NCBI GenBank assembly: GCA_039807785.1
Contig: JBDHRX010000002.1
Span: 1 to 64,000, forward strand
Origin: Zeimonas sp039807785
GTDB taxonomy: Bacteria; Pseudomonadota; Gammaproteobacteria; Burkholderiales; Burkholderiaceae_E
DNA length: 64,000 bases
Direction of reading: 5' to 3'
The notes under the pieces are model-generated. The model was not told where the DNA came from. It saw only the letters and a program-made list of their open reading frames with translations, and made no database searches. Positions 40,923 through 49,469 of the stretch are shown piece after piece; within the stretch, counting starts at the first letter, position 1; every line of letters begins with the position of its first letter. The position numbers and the translations under genes are program-made.

Positions 40923-42283
40923 GTCGTCGACTCCATCGGTCCGGCGTGTCGCGCGCCTTGCGTCGCGAGCAGGCCGGCATCGGCCAGTGCGTCGGCGGCC
41001 TGCGCGATGCGCTCGAAGGGCAGGCCCGAGCGGGCGGCGATCGAGACCAGGTCGTGCGCGCCGTCGGCGAGGTTCAGGGTCCAGAGCAGCGCGTGCTGGA
41101 ACTCGCCGGGCGCCTGGCCGCCCAGCGTCGCATAGAGTCCGCGCTTGCCCAGGCGCGGCTCGCCCTTCGGGGACAGGTTCAGCGGAACGCGGTTCGCGTC
41201 GATCACCGCGATCAGGCGCGCGAGCGTGCGGATCGACTCGGCCAGCCGCTCGGGGCGCAGCAGCGCCACGTCGTCGGCCGAGCTGTGATACTCCGGATAG
41301 GCCCCGTTGGGCGAGCGGGTCAGCCGGCCGACCGGCAGGTCGAAGCCGGGGGAACAGAACTGCCGCTCGTCGTAGCCGTAGGGCTCGAAATCGACGATCG
41401 CGGCGGCGGGATCGGCGCCCAGCACCAGCCCGGCCGCGCGGTCGGTCGCGCTGTCGCCGCGCCGGCTGCGCTTGTAGGTGAGCGGCCCGTCGTCGCCGAG
41501 CAGGCCGGTCACCAGCCCGCCCGCGAGGTGCGCGAGCCGCGCTTCGTTGCCGGCGAGCCAGGCGAGCGACCCGATGGTGCCCGGGCCAAACACGAAGCGC
41601 CAGGTGAGGCGCGGCGCCGCGCCGCCGGCCCCGCCGTCCAGGTCGGCGGCCAGCGCGCGCGCGAGCGCGGCGGCCACGGCGATGCCGCTCAGGTTGTCGT
41701 TGGCGAGCGAAGGGTGGCAGGTGTGCGTGTAGACGATCGCCTCGCCGTCCGTGGTGCCGGGGATCGTGCACTCGGCGTAGGTGAGGTGGCCGGGAGCCAG
41801 GTCGGCGTCGATCACCACCTCGTAGGGGCCGGGGCCGAGCGCGAGGCGGTCCCGGTGCCGCAGGCAGAAGCCCCAGTTCCCGGCGTAGTAGCCGGTGCGG
41901 TACGGGATCCAGTCGGGCCGGTCCGGCAGCGAATGCAGGTGCGGCTGGAGCGCCTCGAGCGACAGGGTGGCGCGCACGGGCACCGAGTAGCCGACGACGT
42001 GCAGCGTGTGCGCCCGGAAGTCGACCACGCGCCGGCCCGCCGGGTCGGCGATCCAGGCGTCGCGGATGTTCCATTCCTGCGGGATCTCCCAGTCGAACAC
42101 CGGCGTGCCGCTCGGCACCTCGGTGCGCTCGAGCGGAATCCACCGTTCGACGAGATCGAGCGTGCGCCGCACGCCGTCGCCGGTGAGGCTGCGGCAGATC
42201 GGGTACATCTCCCCGATCAAGGCCATCGCGGCGTTCGCGGCCGCGCGCGACGCCGCGCTCGCCTGGAGGCCTTGCAGCAGCAT
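40919..42283 (-). CDS. DUF4910/DUF2172 peptidase-like protein
   Basis: This 454-residue protein has the N-terminal MYPICRSLTGDGVRRTL, the following small beta domain and a metallopeptidase-like core (HTCHPSLANDNLSG near 188-201; GFDLPVGRLTRSPNG and EYHSSADD later), with His and Asp residues placed as zinc ligands in M28-type peptidases. A C-terminal winged-helix segment is likely (about 385-445). Family members are frequent in glycan loci with RfbF-like, PIG-L and C-methyltransferase genes, but the substrate is unknown; amide or peptide cleavage on a sugar precursor is possible. Confidence 0.8.
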   Translation of the reverse strand: MLLQGLQASAASRAAANAAMALIGEMYPICRSLTGDGVRRTLDLVERWIPLERTEVPSGTPVFDWEIPQEWNIRDAWIADPAGRRVVDFRAHTLHVVGYSVPVRATLSLEALQPHLHSLPDRPDWIPYRTGYYAGNWGFCLRHRDRLALGPGPYEVVIDADLAPGHLTYAECTIPGTTDGEAIVYTHTCHPSLANDNLSGIAVAAALARALAADLDGGAGGAAPRLTWRFVFGPGTIGSLAWLAGNEARLAHLAGGLVTGLLGDDGPLTYKRSRRGDSATDRAAGLVLGADPAAAIVDFEPYGYDERQFCSPGFDLPVGRLTRSPNGAYPEYHSSADDVALLRPERLAESIRTLARLIAVIDANRVPLNLSPKGEPRLGKRGLYATLGGQAPGEFQHALLWTLNLADGAHDLVSIAARSGLPFERIAQAADALADAGLLATQGARHAGPMESTT

Positions 42284-42292
42284 CGCCGCGCC

Positions 42293-42835
42293 TCAGCCGC
42301 CGACGGCGTCGGCGAGGTCGGGCCAGCGCCGGTCGCGTTCCGCGATGACCGCGACCGGACGCGGCCAGCGCAGGCCCAGCCGCGGGTCGTCGTGGCGAAC
42401 GCCCCGGGCGAGCTCGGGGCGATAGCGCTCGCTCATCAGGTAGAGCACGTCGCAGTCGTCGTCCAGGGTCTGGAAGCCGTGCGCGACCCCCGGCGGGACG
42501 TACAGCGCATCGCGACGGCGATCGTCGAGCTCGATCTCGAAGCGGCGCATGAAGCTGGCCGACCCCGGGCGCAGGTCGACGATGGCGTCGTGGACGCGGC
42601 CGCGCTCGCAGCGGACGAGCTTGCCCTCGCGCGCCGGGGCGGCCGAGTAGTGCATCCCGCGCAGCGTTCCGGCGACCCGGTTGTGCGACAGGTTCGACTG
42701 GGCGACCTCGATGTCGATGCCGTGCGCGACGAACTCGTCGCGGCACCAGGTGCGGGCGAAGAAGCCGCGTTCGTCGGTCCGGGGTTCGAGCCGCACGACG
42801 AACGCGCCCTCGATCGGCGTCGGCTCGAAGATCAC
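42293..42835 (-). CDS. dTDP-4-dehydrorhamnose 3,5-epimerase family protein
   Basis: This 180-residue cupin-fold protein has FFARTWCRDEF, NRVAGTLRGMHY (catalytic histidine), KLVRCERGRVHDAIVDLRPGS and VPPGVAHGFQTL, all in RfbC order. It epimerises keto-sugar nucleotides at C3/C5. The start is GTG 42835, which overlaps the upstream epimerase stop (GTGA). Beside a C-methyltransferase gene it probably serves a branched or deoxy sugar. Confidence 0.9.
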   Translation of the reverse strand: MIFEPTPIEGAFVVRLEPRTDERGFFARTWCRDEFVAHGIDIEVAQSNLSHNRVAGTLRGMHYSAAPAREGKLVRCERGRVHDAIVDLRPGSASFMRRFEIELDDRRRDALYVPPGVAHGFQTLDDDCDVLYLMSERYRPELARGVRHDDPRLGLRWPRPVAVIAERDRRWPDLADAVGG

Positions 42836-43869
42836 CGCGCGCTCCAGTGGAGGTCGTCGTCGATCTGGCCGGTACGCTGCAGGTACTTGAGCTGCTTCAG
42901 GCGCGTGAACGGGCGGGATTCGTGGATCTCGCGCGAGAACTCGACGCGCTCGAACAGCCGCCGCAACTCCTCGGCGCCGCGCGCGGCGGTCCAGCGCGCC
43001 TCGAAGCCCGGCAGCCGCGTGGCGATCTTCTCGAACGAGACCCGGTAGCTGCGGTTGTCCCCGCCGGGCGGGCCGGCGCTGACCCCGCAGCCCGGGAACG
43101 CGGCGGCCACGATCTCGGCGATCTCCCGGACCCGGTAGTTCTCGGACGTGTGCCCGACGTTGAAGATCTCGCCGTTGACCGCAGCCTCCGGCGCCTCGAC
43201 CGCGCAGCGCATCGCCTCGCAGATGTCCTCGACGTGGACCAGCGGCCGCCACGGGCTGCCGTCGCTGGTCATCGCGATCTGGCGGCGCGTCCAGGCGAGC
43301 GCGCACAGGTCGTTGAGCACGATGTCGAAGCGCATGCGCGGAGACGGCCCGTAGGCGGTCGCGTTGCGCAGGAAGACGACCGAAAAACCGGCGTCGGCCA
43401 TCGGGAGCAGGTCGCGCTCGACCAGCGTCTTGCAGGTCGCGTAGGCGGTCTGGGGATTGACCGGCGCGGTCTCGTCGAGGAACTCGCCGGTGCCCACGCC
43501 GTAGACGCTGCACGAGGACGCGTAGACGAAGCGCCGCACGCCGGCCGCGCGCGCGGCCCGGGCGATGCGCTTCGTGCCCTCGTGGTTGATCTGGAAGGTG
43601 ATCTCGGGACGGTTCTGGCCGAGCGGGTCGTTCGACAGCTCGGCCAGGTGCACCACCGCATCGATGCCCTCGAAGTCGGCGGGCGTCATCGCGCGCAGGT
43701 CCTTGGCGATGGTGGCCGGGGTCCACGGCATGCCGATCGGGTCGACGTACAGGCAGCCTTCCCGGTAGAAGCCGGTGTCGAGCCCCACGACGTCGTGGCC
43801 GCGCGCATGCAGCCGCGGCGCCAGGCGCGCGCCGATGTAGCCTTCGGTGCCGGTGACGAGGATCTTCAT
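42832..43869 (-). CDS. NAD-dependent epimerase/dehydratase (extended SDR)
   Basis: This 345-residue extended SDR has GTEGYIG (7-13) for NAD, SSCSVYG and YATCK (YxxxK), and RNATAYGPSPRMR in the substrate domain. It probably acts on a nucleotide sugar as epimerase, dehydratase or 4-ketoreductase. It lies between a C-methyltransferase gene (7 bp) and an RfbC-like gene (4-base overlap), a combination typical of branched-sugar pathways. Confidence 0.9.
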   Translation of the reverse strand: MKILVTGTEGYIGARLAPRLHARGHDVVGLDTGFYREGCLYVDPIGMPWTPATIAKDLRAMTPADFEGIDAVVHLAELSNDPLGQNRPEITFQINHEGTKRIARAARAAGVRRFVYASSCSVYGVGTGEFLDETAPVNPQTAYATCKTLVERDLLPMADAGFSVVFLRNATAYGPSPRMRFDIVLNDLCALAWTRRQIAMTSDGSPWRPLVHVEDICEAMRCAVEAPEAAVNGEIFNVGHTSENYRVREIAEIVAAAFPGCGVSAGPPGGDNRSYRVSFEKIATRLPGFEARWTAARGAEELRRLFERVEFSREIHESRPFTRLKQLKYLQRTGQIDDDLHWSAR

Positions 43870-43876
43870 CGAATAT

Positions 43877-45160
43877 TTATAGCACTCGCACGCCGGGAAT
43901 CGGTGTGACGAACTGCCCGCCCCACTCGGAGATATAGCCGGCGGCGCGGACGATCTCGTCTTTCAGGTTCCAGGGCAGGATCAGCACGTAGTCGGGGCGC
44001 GCTGCGCGGATCGCCTCCGGGGCCAGGATCGGGATGCGCGTGCCCGGCGTGAACTTGCCCTGCTTGTACGGGTTCGCGTCGACGGTGAAGTCGAGGAAGT
44101 CGGTGCGGATGCCGCAGTAGTTGAGCAGCGTGTTGCCCTTGCCGGGCGCGCCGTACCCGGCCACGCGCTTGCCGCGCGCCTTCGCGTCGATGAGGAACGA
44201 CAGCAGCGCGCGCTTCGTGGCCCGCACCTGCTCGTCGAAGCCGCGGTAGCGCTCGAGCGTCAGGAACCCGTCTTCGATCTCGCGCCGGCGCAGGGCCTCG
44301 ACGCCGGCGCCCACCGCGGGCGCGGCGCTCGCCGCATGCCGCGCGTAGATGCGCAGGGACCCGCCGTGGGTGGGGATCTCGTCGACGTCGAACAGGATCA
44401 GGCCGTGGCGCGCGAACACTTTCTCGGCGGCCACGAAGGAGAAGTAGCTGAAGTGCTCGTGGTAGATCGTGTCGAACTGGTTCCCGGCCATCAGCCGCTG
44501 CAGGTGCGGGAACTCCATCGTGAGCACCCCGCCCGGCGCGAGCAGCCGGCGCAGGCCGGCCACGAAGTCGTTCAGGTCGGGCACATGCGCGAGCACGTTG
44601 TTGCCCACCAGCAGGTCGGCCTGCCCGTGCTCGGCGACGATCCGGTCGGCGCTTTCGCGACCCAGGAACGCGACCTGGGTCGGGATGCCCTTGTCGCGCG
44701 CCGCCCGGGCGACGTTGGCCGCCGGCTCGATGCCGAGGACCGGAATGCCGCGGGCCACGAAGTGCTGCAGCAGGTAACCGTCGTTGGAGGCGACCTCCAT
44801 CACCTTGCTGCCCGGGCCCAGGCCGAAGCGCGCGGCGGCCATCCCGGCGTAGCGGCGCGCGTGCTCGACCCAGCTGGTCGAGTACGAGGAGAAATAGGCG
44901 TACTCGCCGAAGATGTCCTGCGGCGCGACGAACGCCTGCAACTGCACCAGGAAGCACTCCCGGCACACGTAGGCGTGCAGCGGGTAGAAGGGTTCCATCT
45001 CGTCGAGCTGCCCGGGCGAGATGTGGGTCTGGCACAGCGGCGACATGCCGAGGTCGACGAAGCTGTCATGCAGCGCCGCGCCGCAGGAGCGGCATCGGAA
45101 CCGGCCGGCAAGGCCATGCGACGGAGTGTTGCCTGGCATGCCCATCGAAGGCCCCTGCAT
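43877..45160 (-). CDS. Class I SAM-dependent sugar C-methyltransferase
   Basis: This protein has 427 residues from ATG 45160 (45145 is also possible). An N-terminal zinc-binding domain (C23-x2-C26 and C66-x2-C69) is followed by the SAM domain (VMEVASNDGYLL near 104-115; FEYFSFVAAEKV-type HEHFSYFSF block) and the C-terminal domain GYGAPGKGNTLLNYCGI. This three-part layout is that of NDP-sugar C-3 methyltransferases such as TylC3 and NovU relatives. It would add a methyl branch to a keto-sugar nucleotide. It is the first gene of the 21-gene minus-strand run. Confidence 0.9.
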   Translation of the reverse strand: MQGPSMGMPGNTPSHGLAGRFRCRSCGAALHDSFVDLGMSPLCQTHISPGQLDEMEPFYPLHAYVCRECFLVQLQAFVAPQDIFGEYAYFSSYSTSWVEHARRYAGMAAARFGLGPGSKVMEVASNDGYLLQHFVARGIPVLGIEPAANVARAARDKGIPTQVAFLGRESADRIVAEHGQADLLVGNNVLAHVPDLNDFVAGLRRLLAPGGVLTMEFPHLQRLMAGNQFDTIYHEHFSYFSFVAAEKVFARHGLILFDVDEIPTHGGSLRIYARHAASAAPAVGAGVEALRRREIEDGFLTLERYRGFDEQVRATKRALLSFLIDAKARGKRVAGYGAPGKGNTLLNYCGIRTDFLDFTVDANPYKQGKFTPGTRIPILAPEAIRAARPDYVLILPWNLKDEIVRAAGYISEWGGQFVTPIPGVRVL

Positions 45161-45259
45161 GAACAAATTCCGGACACGGATGTGGATCTCGGGCAATCTT
45201 AACGCTTCCGCCGCATCGCTCGGCTACCATCGAGTCTCCCGATTCGACCGATTCTCCCT
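45161..45259. promoter_or_regulatory. Divergent promoter region of the two glycan operons
   Basis: These 99 bp separate the start of the minus-strand sugar/acyl cluster from the plus-strand glycosyltransferase operon. -10-like boxes are TAAGAT on the minus strand (45201-45196) and TACCAT on the plus strand (45225-45230), neither with a good -35. Both operons probably start here; the exact sites are not certain. Confidence 0.35.
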
Positions 45260-46459
45260 GTGGCGAAGGTCCTCTATCTCACGCACCGCATCCCCTATCC
45301 CCCGGACAAGGGGGACAAGATCGCCACCTGGCACATCCTGCGCCACCTGGCCGCGCGCCACGAGGTCTATCTCGGCTCCTTCGTCGACGATCCCGACGAC
45401 TGGCAGCACGAGGCCCGGATGCGCGAGGTCTGCGCCGATGTCCTGCTGCGCCCCATCCATCCGCGCCGGCGGCGCCTGAGGAGCCTGTCGGCCTTCCTGA
45501 CCGGCGAATCGATCTCCGCGGTCTACTACCGCGATCGCGCGATGCGCGACTGGGTCGCGCGCACCGTGCGCGAGCAGCGCATCGGGCACGCGGTGCTGTA
45601 CTCGTCGCCGGTGGTCCAGTACGTGGCCGGCGCGGCCGGGCGCGGGCTGCGCCGCGTCGCGCATTTCTCCGACGTCGATTCCGAGAAGTGGCGCCAGTAC
45701 GGCGCCTCGCGCCGCGGCCCGACCGGCTGGGTCTACCGGCGCGAGGCCGACCGGCTGCTGGAGTTCGAGGTGCGCATGGCCGGCGAGGTCGAGGCGACCG
45801 CTTTCGTCACCGAAGCCGATGCCGCGCTGTTCCGCAAGCTCGCGCCGCAGGTCGCGGACCGGGTCGGGGTGATCGAGAACGGGGTCGATACCGCCTATTT
45901 CGATCCGGCGCTCGCCTTCGACGACCCGTATCCGGCCGGCGGACCGGTGATCGTCTTCACCGGCGTGATGGACTACTGGGCCAACGTCGACGCGGTGCAG
46001 TGGTTCGCGACCGAGATCCTGCCCGGGATCCAGGCGCGGATACCCGGCGCGCGGTTCGCGATCGTCGGCAGCCGGCCGGGCGCCGAGGTGCAGGCGCTGG
46101 CGGCCCGGCCGGGCGTGATCGTCACCGGCCGGGTGCCGGACGTGCGTCCCTACCTGCGCCATGCCGCGCTGTCGGTGGCCCCGATGCGGATCGCCCGCGG
46201 CACCCAGAACAAGGTGCTCGAGGCGCTGTCGATGGCCAAGCCGGTGCTGATGACCACCGGCGCGGCCGAGGGCTTGCGCCCGGCCGACTGGATCCCGGGG
46301 CAGGTGAGCGACGCTGCGGCCGGTCTCGCCGAGCGCGCCGCCGAGATGCTGCGGCATCCCGCCGATCGGCCGTCCGCCCGCGACTACGTGCTGGCGCACT
46401 ACAGTTGGGACGCGCACCTGCGGCAGCTCGACCGGATGCTGCAGGCCCCGGGCCGATGA
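45260..46459 (+). CDS. Exosortase-A/PEP-CTERM-type glycosyltransferase (TIGR03087 family)
   Basis: In this 399-residue GT-B glycosyltransferase, VLYLTHRIPYPPDKGDKIATW near 4-24 is the signature opening of the TIGR03087 sugar transferase found with exosortase A (EpsH1). Later motifs are HFSDVDSEKW, NGVDTAYFDP, IVFTGVMDYWANVDAV and MRIARGTQNKVLEALSMAKPVL (donor site). The start is GTG 45260. It heads a five-gene + strand operon. The exosortase itself is not in the window. Confidence 0.92.
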   Translation: MAKVLYLTHRIPYPPDKGDKIATWHILRHLAARHEVYLGSFVDDPDDWQHEARMREVCADVLLRPIHPRRRRLRSLSAFLTGESISAVYYRDRAMRDWVARTVREQRIGHAVLYSSPVVQYVAGAAGRGLRRVAHFSDVDSEKWRQYGASRRGPTGWVYRREADRLLEFEVRMAGEVEATAFVTEADAALFRKLAPQVADRVGVIENGVDTAYFDPALAFDDPYPAGGPVIVFTGVMDYWANVDAVQWFATEILPGIQARIPGARFAIVGSRPGAEVQALAARPGVIVTGRVPDVRPYLRHAALSVAPMRIARGTQNKVLEALSMAKPVLMTTGAAEGLRPADWIPGQVSDAAAGLAERAAEMLRHPADRPSARDYVLAHYSWDAHLRQLDRMLQAPGR

Positions 46460-47727
46460 GCGAGCCGAGCCTGATCGTCTACAGCAGCCTGTTCCCGAGC
46501 GACGCGGCCCCGACCGCGGGCACGTTCGTCCGCGAGCGCATGTTCCGCGTGGCGCGACATCTCCCGATCGTCGTCGTCGCGCCGCAGGCCTGGTCGCCGC
46601 TGGACTGGCTGGTGCGCCGGTTCCGGCCCACGTTCCGCCCTCCGGCGCCGCTGCGCGAGACCATGGACGGGATCGAGGTCCATCGTCCCCGCTTCCTCTC
46701 CGTGCCGGGCATCCTCAAGCGCCTGGACGGGCGCTCGATGGCGATGGCGACGCTGCCCACGGTGCGCCGGCTGGCGGTGCGCATGAGCGCGCCGATCATC
46801 GACGCGCACTTCCTGTATCCGGACGGCTGGGCGGCGACCCGGATCGCGGCCCGGCTCGGCCTGCCGGTCACGATCACGATTCGCGGCAGCAAGGACGAGT
46901 GGCTGATCGGCACCGACCGGGAACGCTACCTGGTGGAGGCGATGCGCTCGGCGAGCCGGCTGTTCGCGGTTTCGGCCGCGTTGTCGCGCGATGTCGCCCA
47001 GCGCCTGGGTATCGATGCGGCGCGGGTGGAGGTGATCGGCAATGGCGTCGATCTCGGGAAGTTCGCGCCGGTCGATCGCGCCGAGGCGCGCCGCCGCCTG
47101 GGCATCGTGCCCGATGCCCGGGTGATCGTGGGCGTGGGCAACCTGATCCCGACCAAGGGGTTCCACCGGATCATCCCGCTGCTGCCCGGGCTGCGCCGGC
47201 GTCATCCCGGACTCCTGTACCTGATCGTCGGCGGCGGTGCCTCGCAGGGCGACCAGCGCGGCGAGCTCGAGGCGCTGGCCCGGCGCTGCGGCGTGGCCGA
47301 CGCGGTGCGCTTCTGCGGGCGCCAGCCGCACGAGGCGCTCAAGTGGTACTACGGCGCCGCGGACGTGTTCGCGCAGGCGACCGAGTTCGAGGGCTGGTCG
47401 AACGTGTTGCTGGAGGCGATGGCTTGCGGATTGCCGGTGGTGACCACCCGTGTCGGCGGCAACGCCGAGGTGGTGGCCGATCCCTCGCTCGGCGAGCTGG
47501 TCGACTGGTGGGATGCGCAGGCATTCGGCGCGGCGATCGAGCGCGCCCTCGAACGCGACTGGGACCGCGACCGGATCGTCGCCTACGCGCGCTCGAATAC
47601 CTGGGACGACCGCGTCGCGCGACTGCTCGCGGCGTTTCGCGCGCTGGCGGCCGGGGCGGGGCGGGGGGTCGCCGAGCAGGGGGCCGCCGGAGAGGGTACG
47701 CCCGGCAAGCGGGGCGGCGGATGCTGA
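46456..47727 (+). CDS. Glycosyltransferase family 4 protein
   Basis: This 423-residue GT4 glycosyltransferase has SLFPSDAAPTAGTFVRER near the start, VIGNGVDLGKFAPVDRAEAR, VGVGNLIPTKGFHRII and the donor motif EFEGWSNVLLEAMACGLPVV (E-x7-E) near 313-332. It resembles exopolysaccharide mannosyl-type transferases. It overlaps the previous gene by 4 bases and the next by 7. The C-terminal 25 residues are low-complexity. Confidence 0.92.
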   Translation: MSEPSLIVYSSLFPSDAAPTAGTFVRERMFRVARHLPIVVVAPQAWSPLDWLVRRFRPTFRPPAPLRETMDGIEVHRPRFLSVPGILKRLDGRSMAMATLPTVRRLAVRMSAPIIDAHFLYPDGWAATRIAARLGLPVTITIRGSKDEWLIGTDRERYLVEAMRSASRLFAVSAALSRDVAQRLGIDAARVEVIGNGVDLGKFAPVDRAEARRRLGIVPDARVIVGVGNLIPTKGFHRIIPLLPGLRRRHPGLLYLIVGGGASQGDQRGELEALARRCGVADAVRFCGRQPHEALKWYYGAADVFAQATEFEGWSNVLLEAMACGLPVVTTRVGGNAEVVADPSLGELVDWWDAQAFGAAIERALERDWDRDRIVAYARSNTWDDRVARLLAAFRALAAGAGRGVAEQGAAGEGTPGKRGGGC

Positions 47728-49469
47728 ACGCCCTCTCGGTCGCGCTCGGCGCCGAGGGTGACGACGGCGATGCGGCCGTGCGCGCCGCGCGGTCGCTGGC
47801 GCAGCAGGGGTTCGTGCCCGCCTGGCGCCATGCCTGGGCCGGCGGCAGCGTGCAGGCCTGGTCGCAGCCCGCGCAGCGCGAGGCACCGGACTGCTTCGTG
47901 CATGCGGCCGACGGCGCGGCCTGCTGCGTGGGGCCGATCTGGTATCGCGGGGCGTTCGGGGTCGAGGCGCTGCGCCGGCTGCTCGACGAGGTGTCGGGAC
48001 GAGACCCGGCGCCGGACCTGGACGAGTCGATGCTGCGCGGCAACTTCGTGCTGTTCCTCGCCAAGGGCGGGCGCGCGTGGCTGCTGAACGACGCGCCCGG
48101 CTTCGCGCGGCTCTACGTCAGCGCCGACGGGCGCTTCTACAGCACCAGCTGGCTCGCGACGCGGGCCTGGAACGGCGATGCCGGCATCGACGAAGCGGCG
48201 GCGATCGAGTACGTGCTGCTCGGCGCCGCCCATTCCGACCGCACCGTCGCGCGAGGCGTGACCAAGCTGGCCCTCGGCCATGCGATCGACCTCGGGGAAG
48301 GGCGACCCGTGTCGCGCTTCCCGATGGGGCTCTGGGCCGGCGCCCGGACCTTCGATTCGATCGAGGCCGGCGTGTCCGCGCTCGAGGCGCATCTGCGCTG
48401 CGTGTTCGGCGAGATCGCCGCCGCGTTCCCGGACCGGGTCAGCGCCGCGTTGTCGGGCGGCTTCGATTCGCGCCTGATCGTCGCCGCGCTGCTCGCCCAG
48501 CGCGAGCGCCCGAAGCTGTTCGTCTACGGCCGGCCCGATTCCGAGGATGTCCCGATCGCGACCGAGGTCGCGCGGGCCGAAGGGATCGCGCTGCGCGCGG
48601 TCGACAAGGAGGCGCTCGACCGGGGCCTGCCCGAGGCGGGCCTCGACGAGCTGGTGCGCAGCGCGCTCTTCTTCGACGGGCTGCCGAACGACGGCATCGA
48701 CGATCGCGGGGCCGACCGGCGCACCCGGGTGGAGCAGAGCGCCGGCGGGGCGCTTGCACTGAACGGCGGCGGCGGCGAGATCTTCCGCAACTTCTTCCAC
48801 CTGCCGGACCGGCGCTACCGGGCGCGAGACATCGTGCGGGCCTTCTATCGCGGCTTCGACCCGTCGGTGTTTCGCCGGCGCGACGGGCTCGCCGCCTACG
48901 AGGCGGACATGACGGCTTCGATCGCGCGGACCGTCGGGCTGGATGCGGCCGAGGCCGGCAGCCTGCTCGCGCGCGAGCAGGTCGAGCTGGTCTATCCGCT
49001 GTTCCGCTGTCATCACTGGATGGGCCTGAACAACAGCGTGGCGTTGCGCCACGGCGCGTTCATGACGCCGCTGGTCGACCTGCGCACGATCCGGGATGCC
49101 TGCATGCTGCCGCTCGCCTGGAAGAACGCCGGGCGCCTGGAGGCGCGGCTGGTCACCGCGCTTCACCGCGGCATCGCCAGCCGGCCCTCGGCCTACGGGT
49201 TCGCGTTCAGCGCGGGGCCCGACCTGCGCGCGCGCTGGACCGAGTGGAGCACCGGCATGCGCCCGATCTGCGCGCGGCCGCTGATCAACGCCGCGCGCCG
49301 CCGGCTCCATGGGCAGCGCGCATCGGTGCCGCTGGCCGGGCGCTACCGGGCCCTGCTGCCGGGGGAATGGCGACTCGACGGCGTGCTCGACCTGGCGCGG
49401 CTTCCCGACGATGCCTCGCTTGCCCGGGCGATGTCGGTCGAGCTCGTCTCGCGCGAGCTCGCTCCGTGA
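47721..49469 (+). CDS. AsnB-like protein without glutaminase cysteine
   Basis: This 582-residue protein begins MLNALSVALG, so the nucleophilic Cys2 of class II amidotransferases is absent. The N-terminal region (1-200) is nonetheless glutaminase-like. The synthetase PP-loop is AALSGGFDSRLIVAALLAQ near 241-259; NGGGGEIFRNFF follows. It may use free ammonia, receive it from another protein, or make an amide with an amine (as in beta-lactam synthetase-type enzymes). It sits between a glycosyltransferase and hydrolase 2. Confidence 0.82.
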   Translation: MLNALSVALGAEGDDGDAAVRAARSLAQQGFVPAWRHAWAGGSVQAWSQPAQREAPDCFVHAADGAACCVGPIWYRGAFGVEALRRLLDEVSGRDPAPDLDESMLRGNFVLFLAKGGRAWLLNDAPGFARLYVSADGRFYSTSWLATRAWNGDAGIDEAAAIEYVLLGAAHSDRTVARGVTKLALGHAIDLGEGRPVSRFPMGLWAGARTFDSIEAGVSALEAHLRCVFGEIAAAFPDRVSAALSGGFDSRLIVAALLAQRERPKLFVYGRPDSEDVPIATEVARAEGIALRAVDKEALDRGLPEAGLDELVRSALFFDGLPNDGIDDRGADRRTRVEQSAGGALALNGGGGEIFRNFFHLPDRRYRARDIVRAFYRGFDPSVFRRRDGLAAYEADMTASIARTVGLDAAEAGSLLAREQVELVYPLFRCHHWMGLNNSVALRHGAFMTPLVDLRTIRDACMLPLAWKNAGRLEARLVTALHRGIASRPSAYGFAFSAGPDLRARWTEWSTGMRPICARPLINAARRRLHGQRASVPLAGRYRALLPGEWRLDGVLDLARLPDDASLARAMSVELVSRELAP

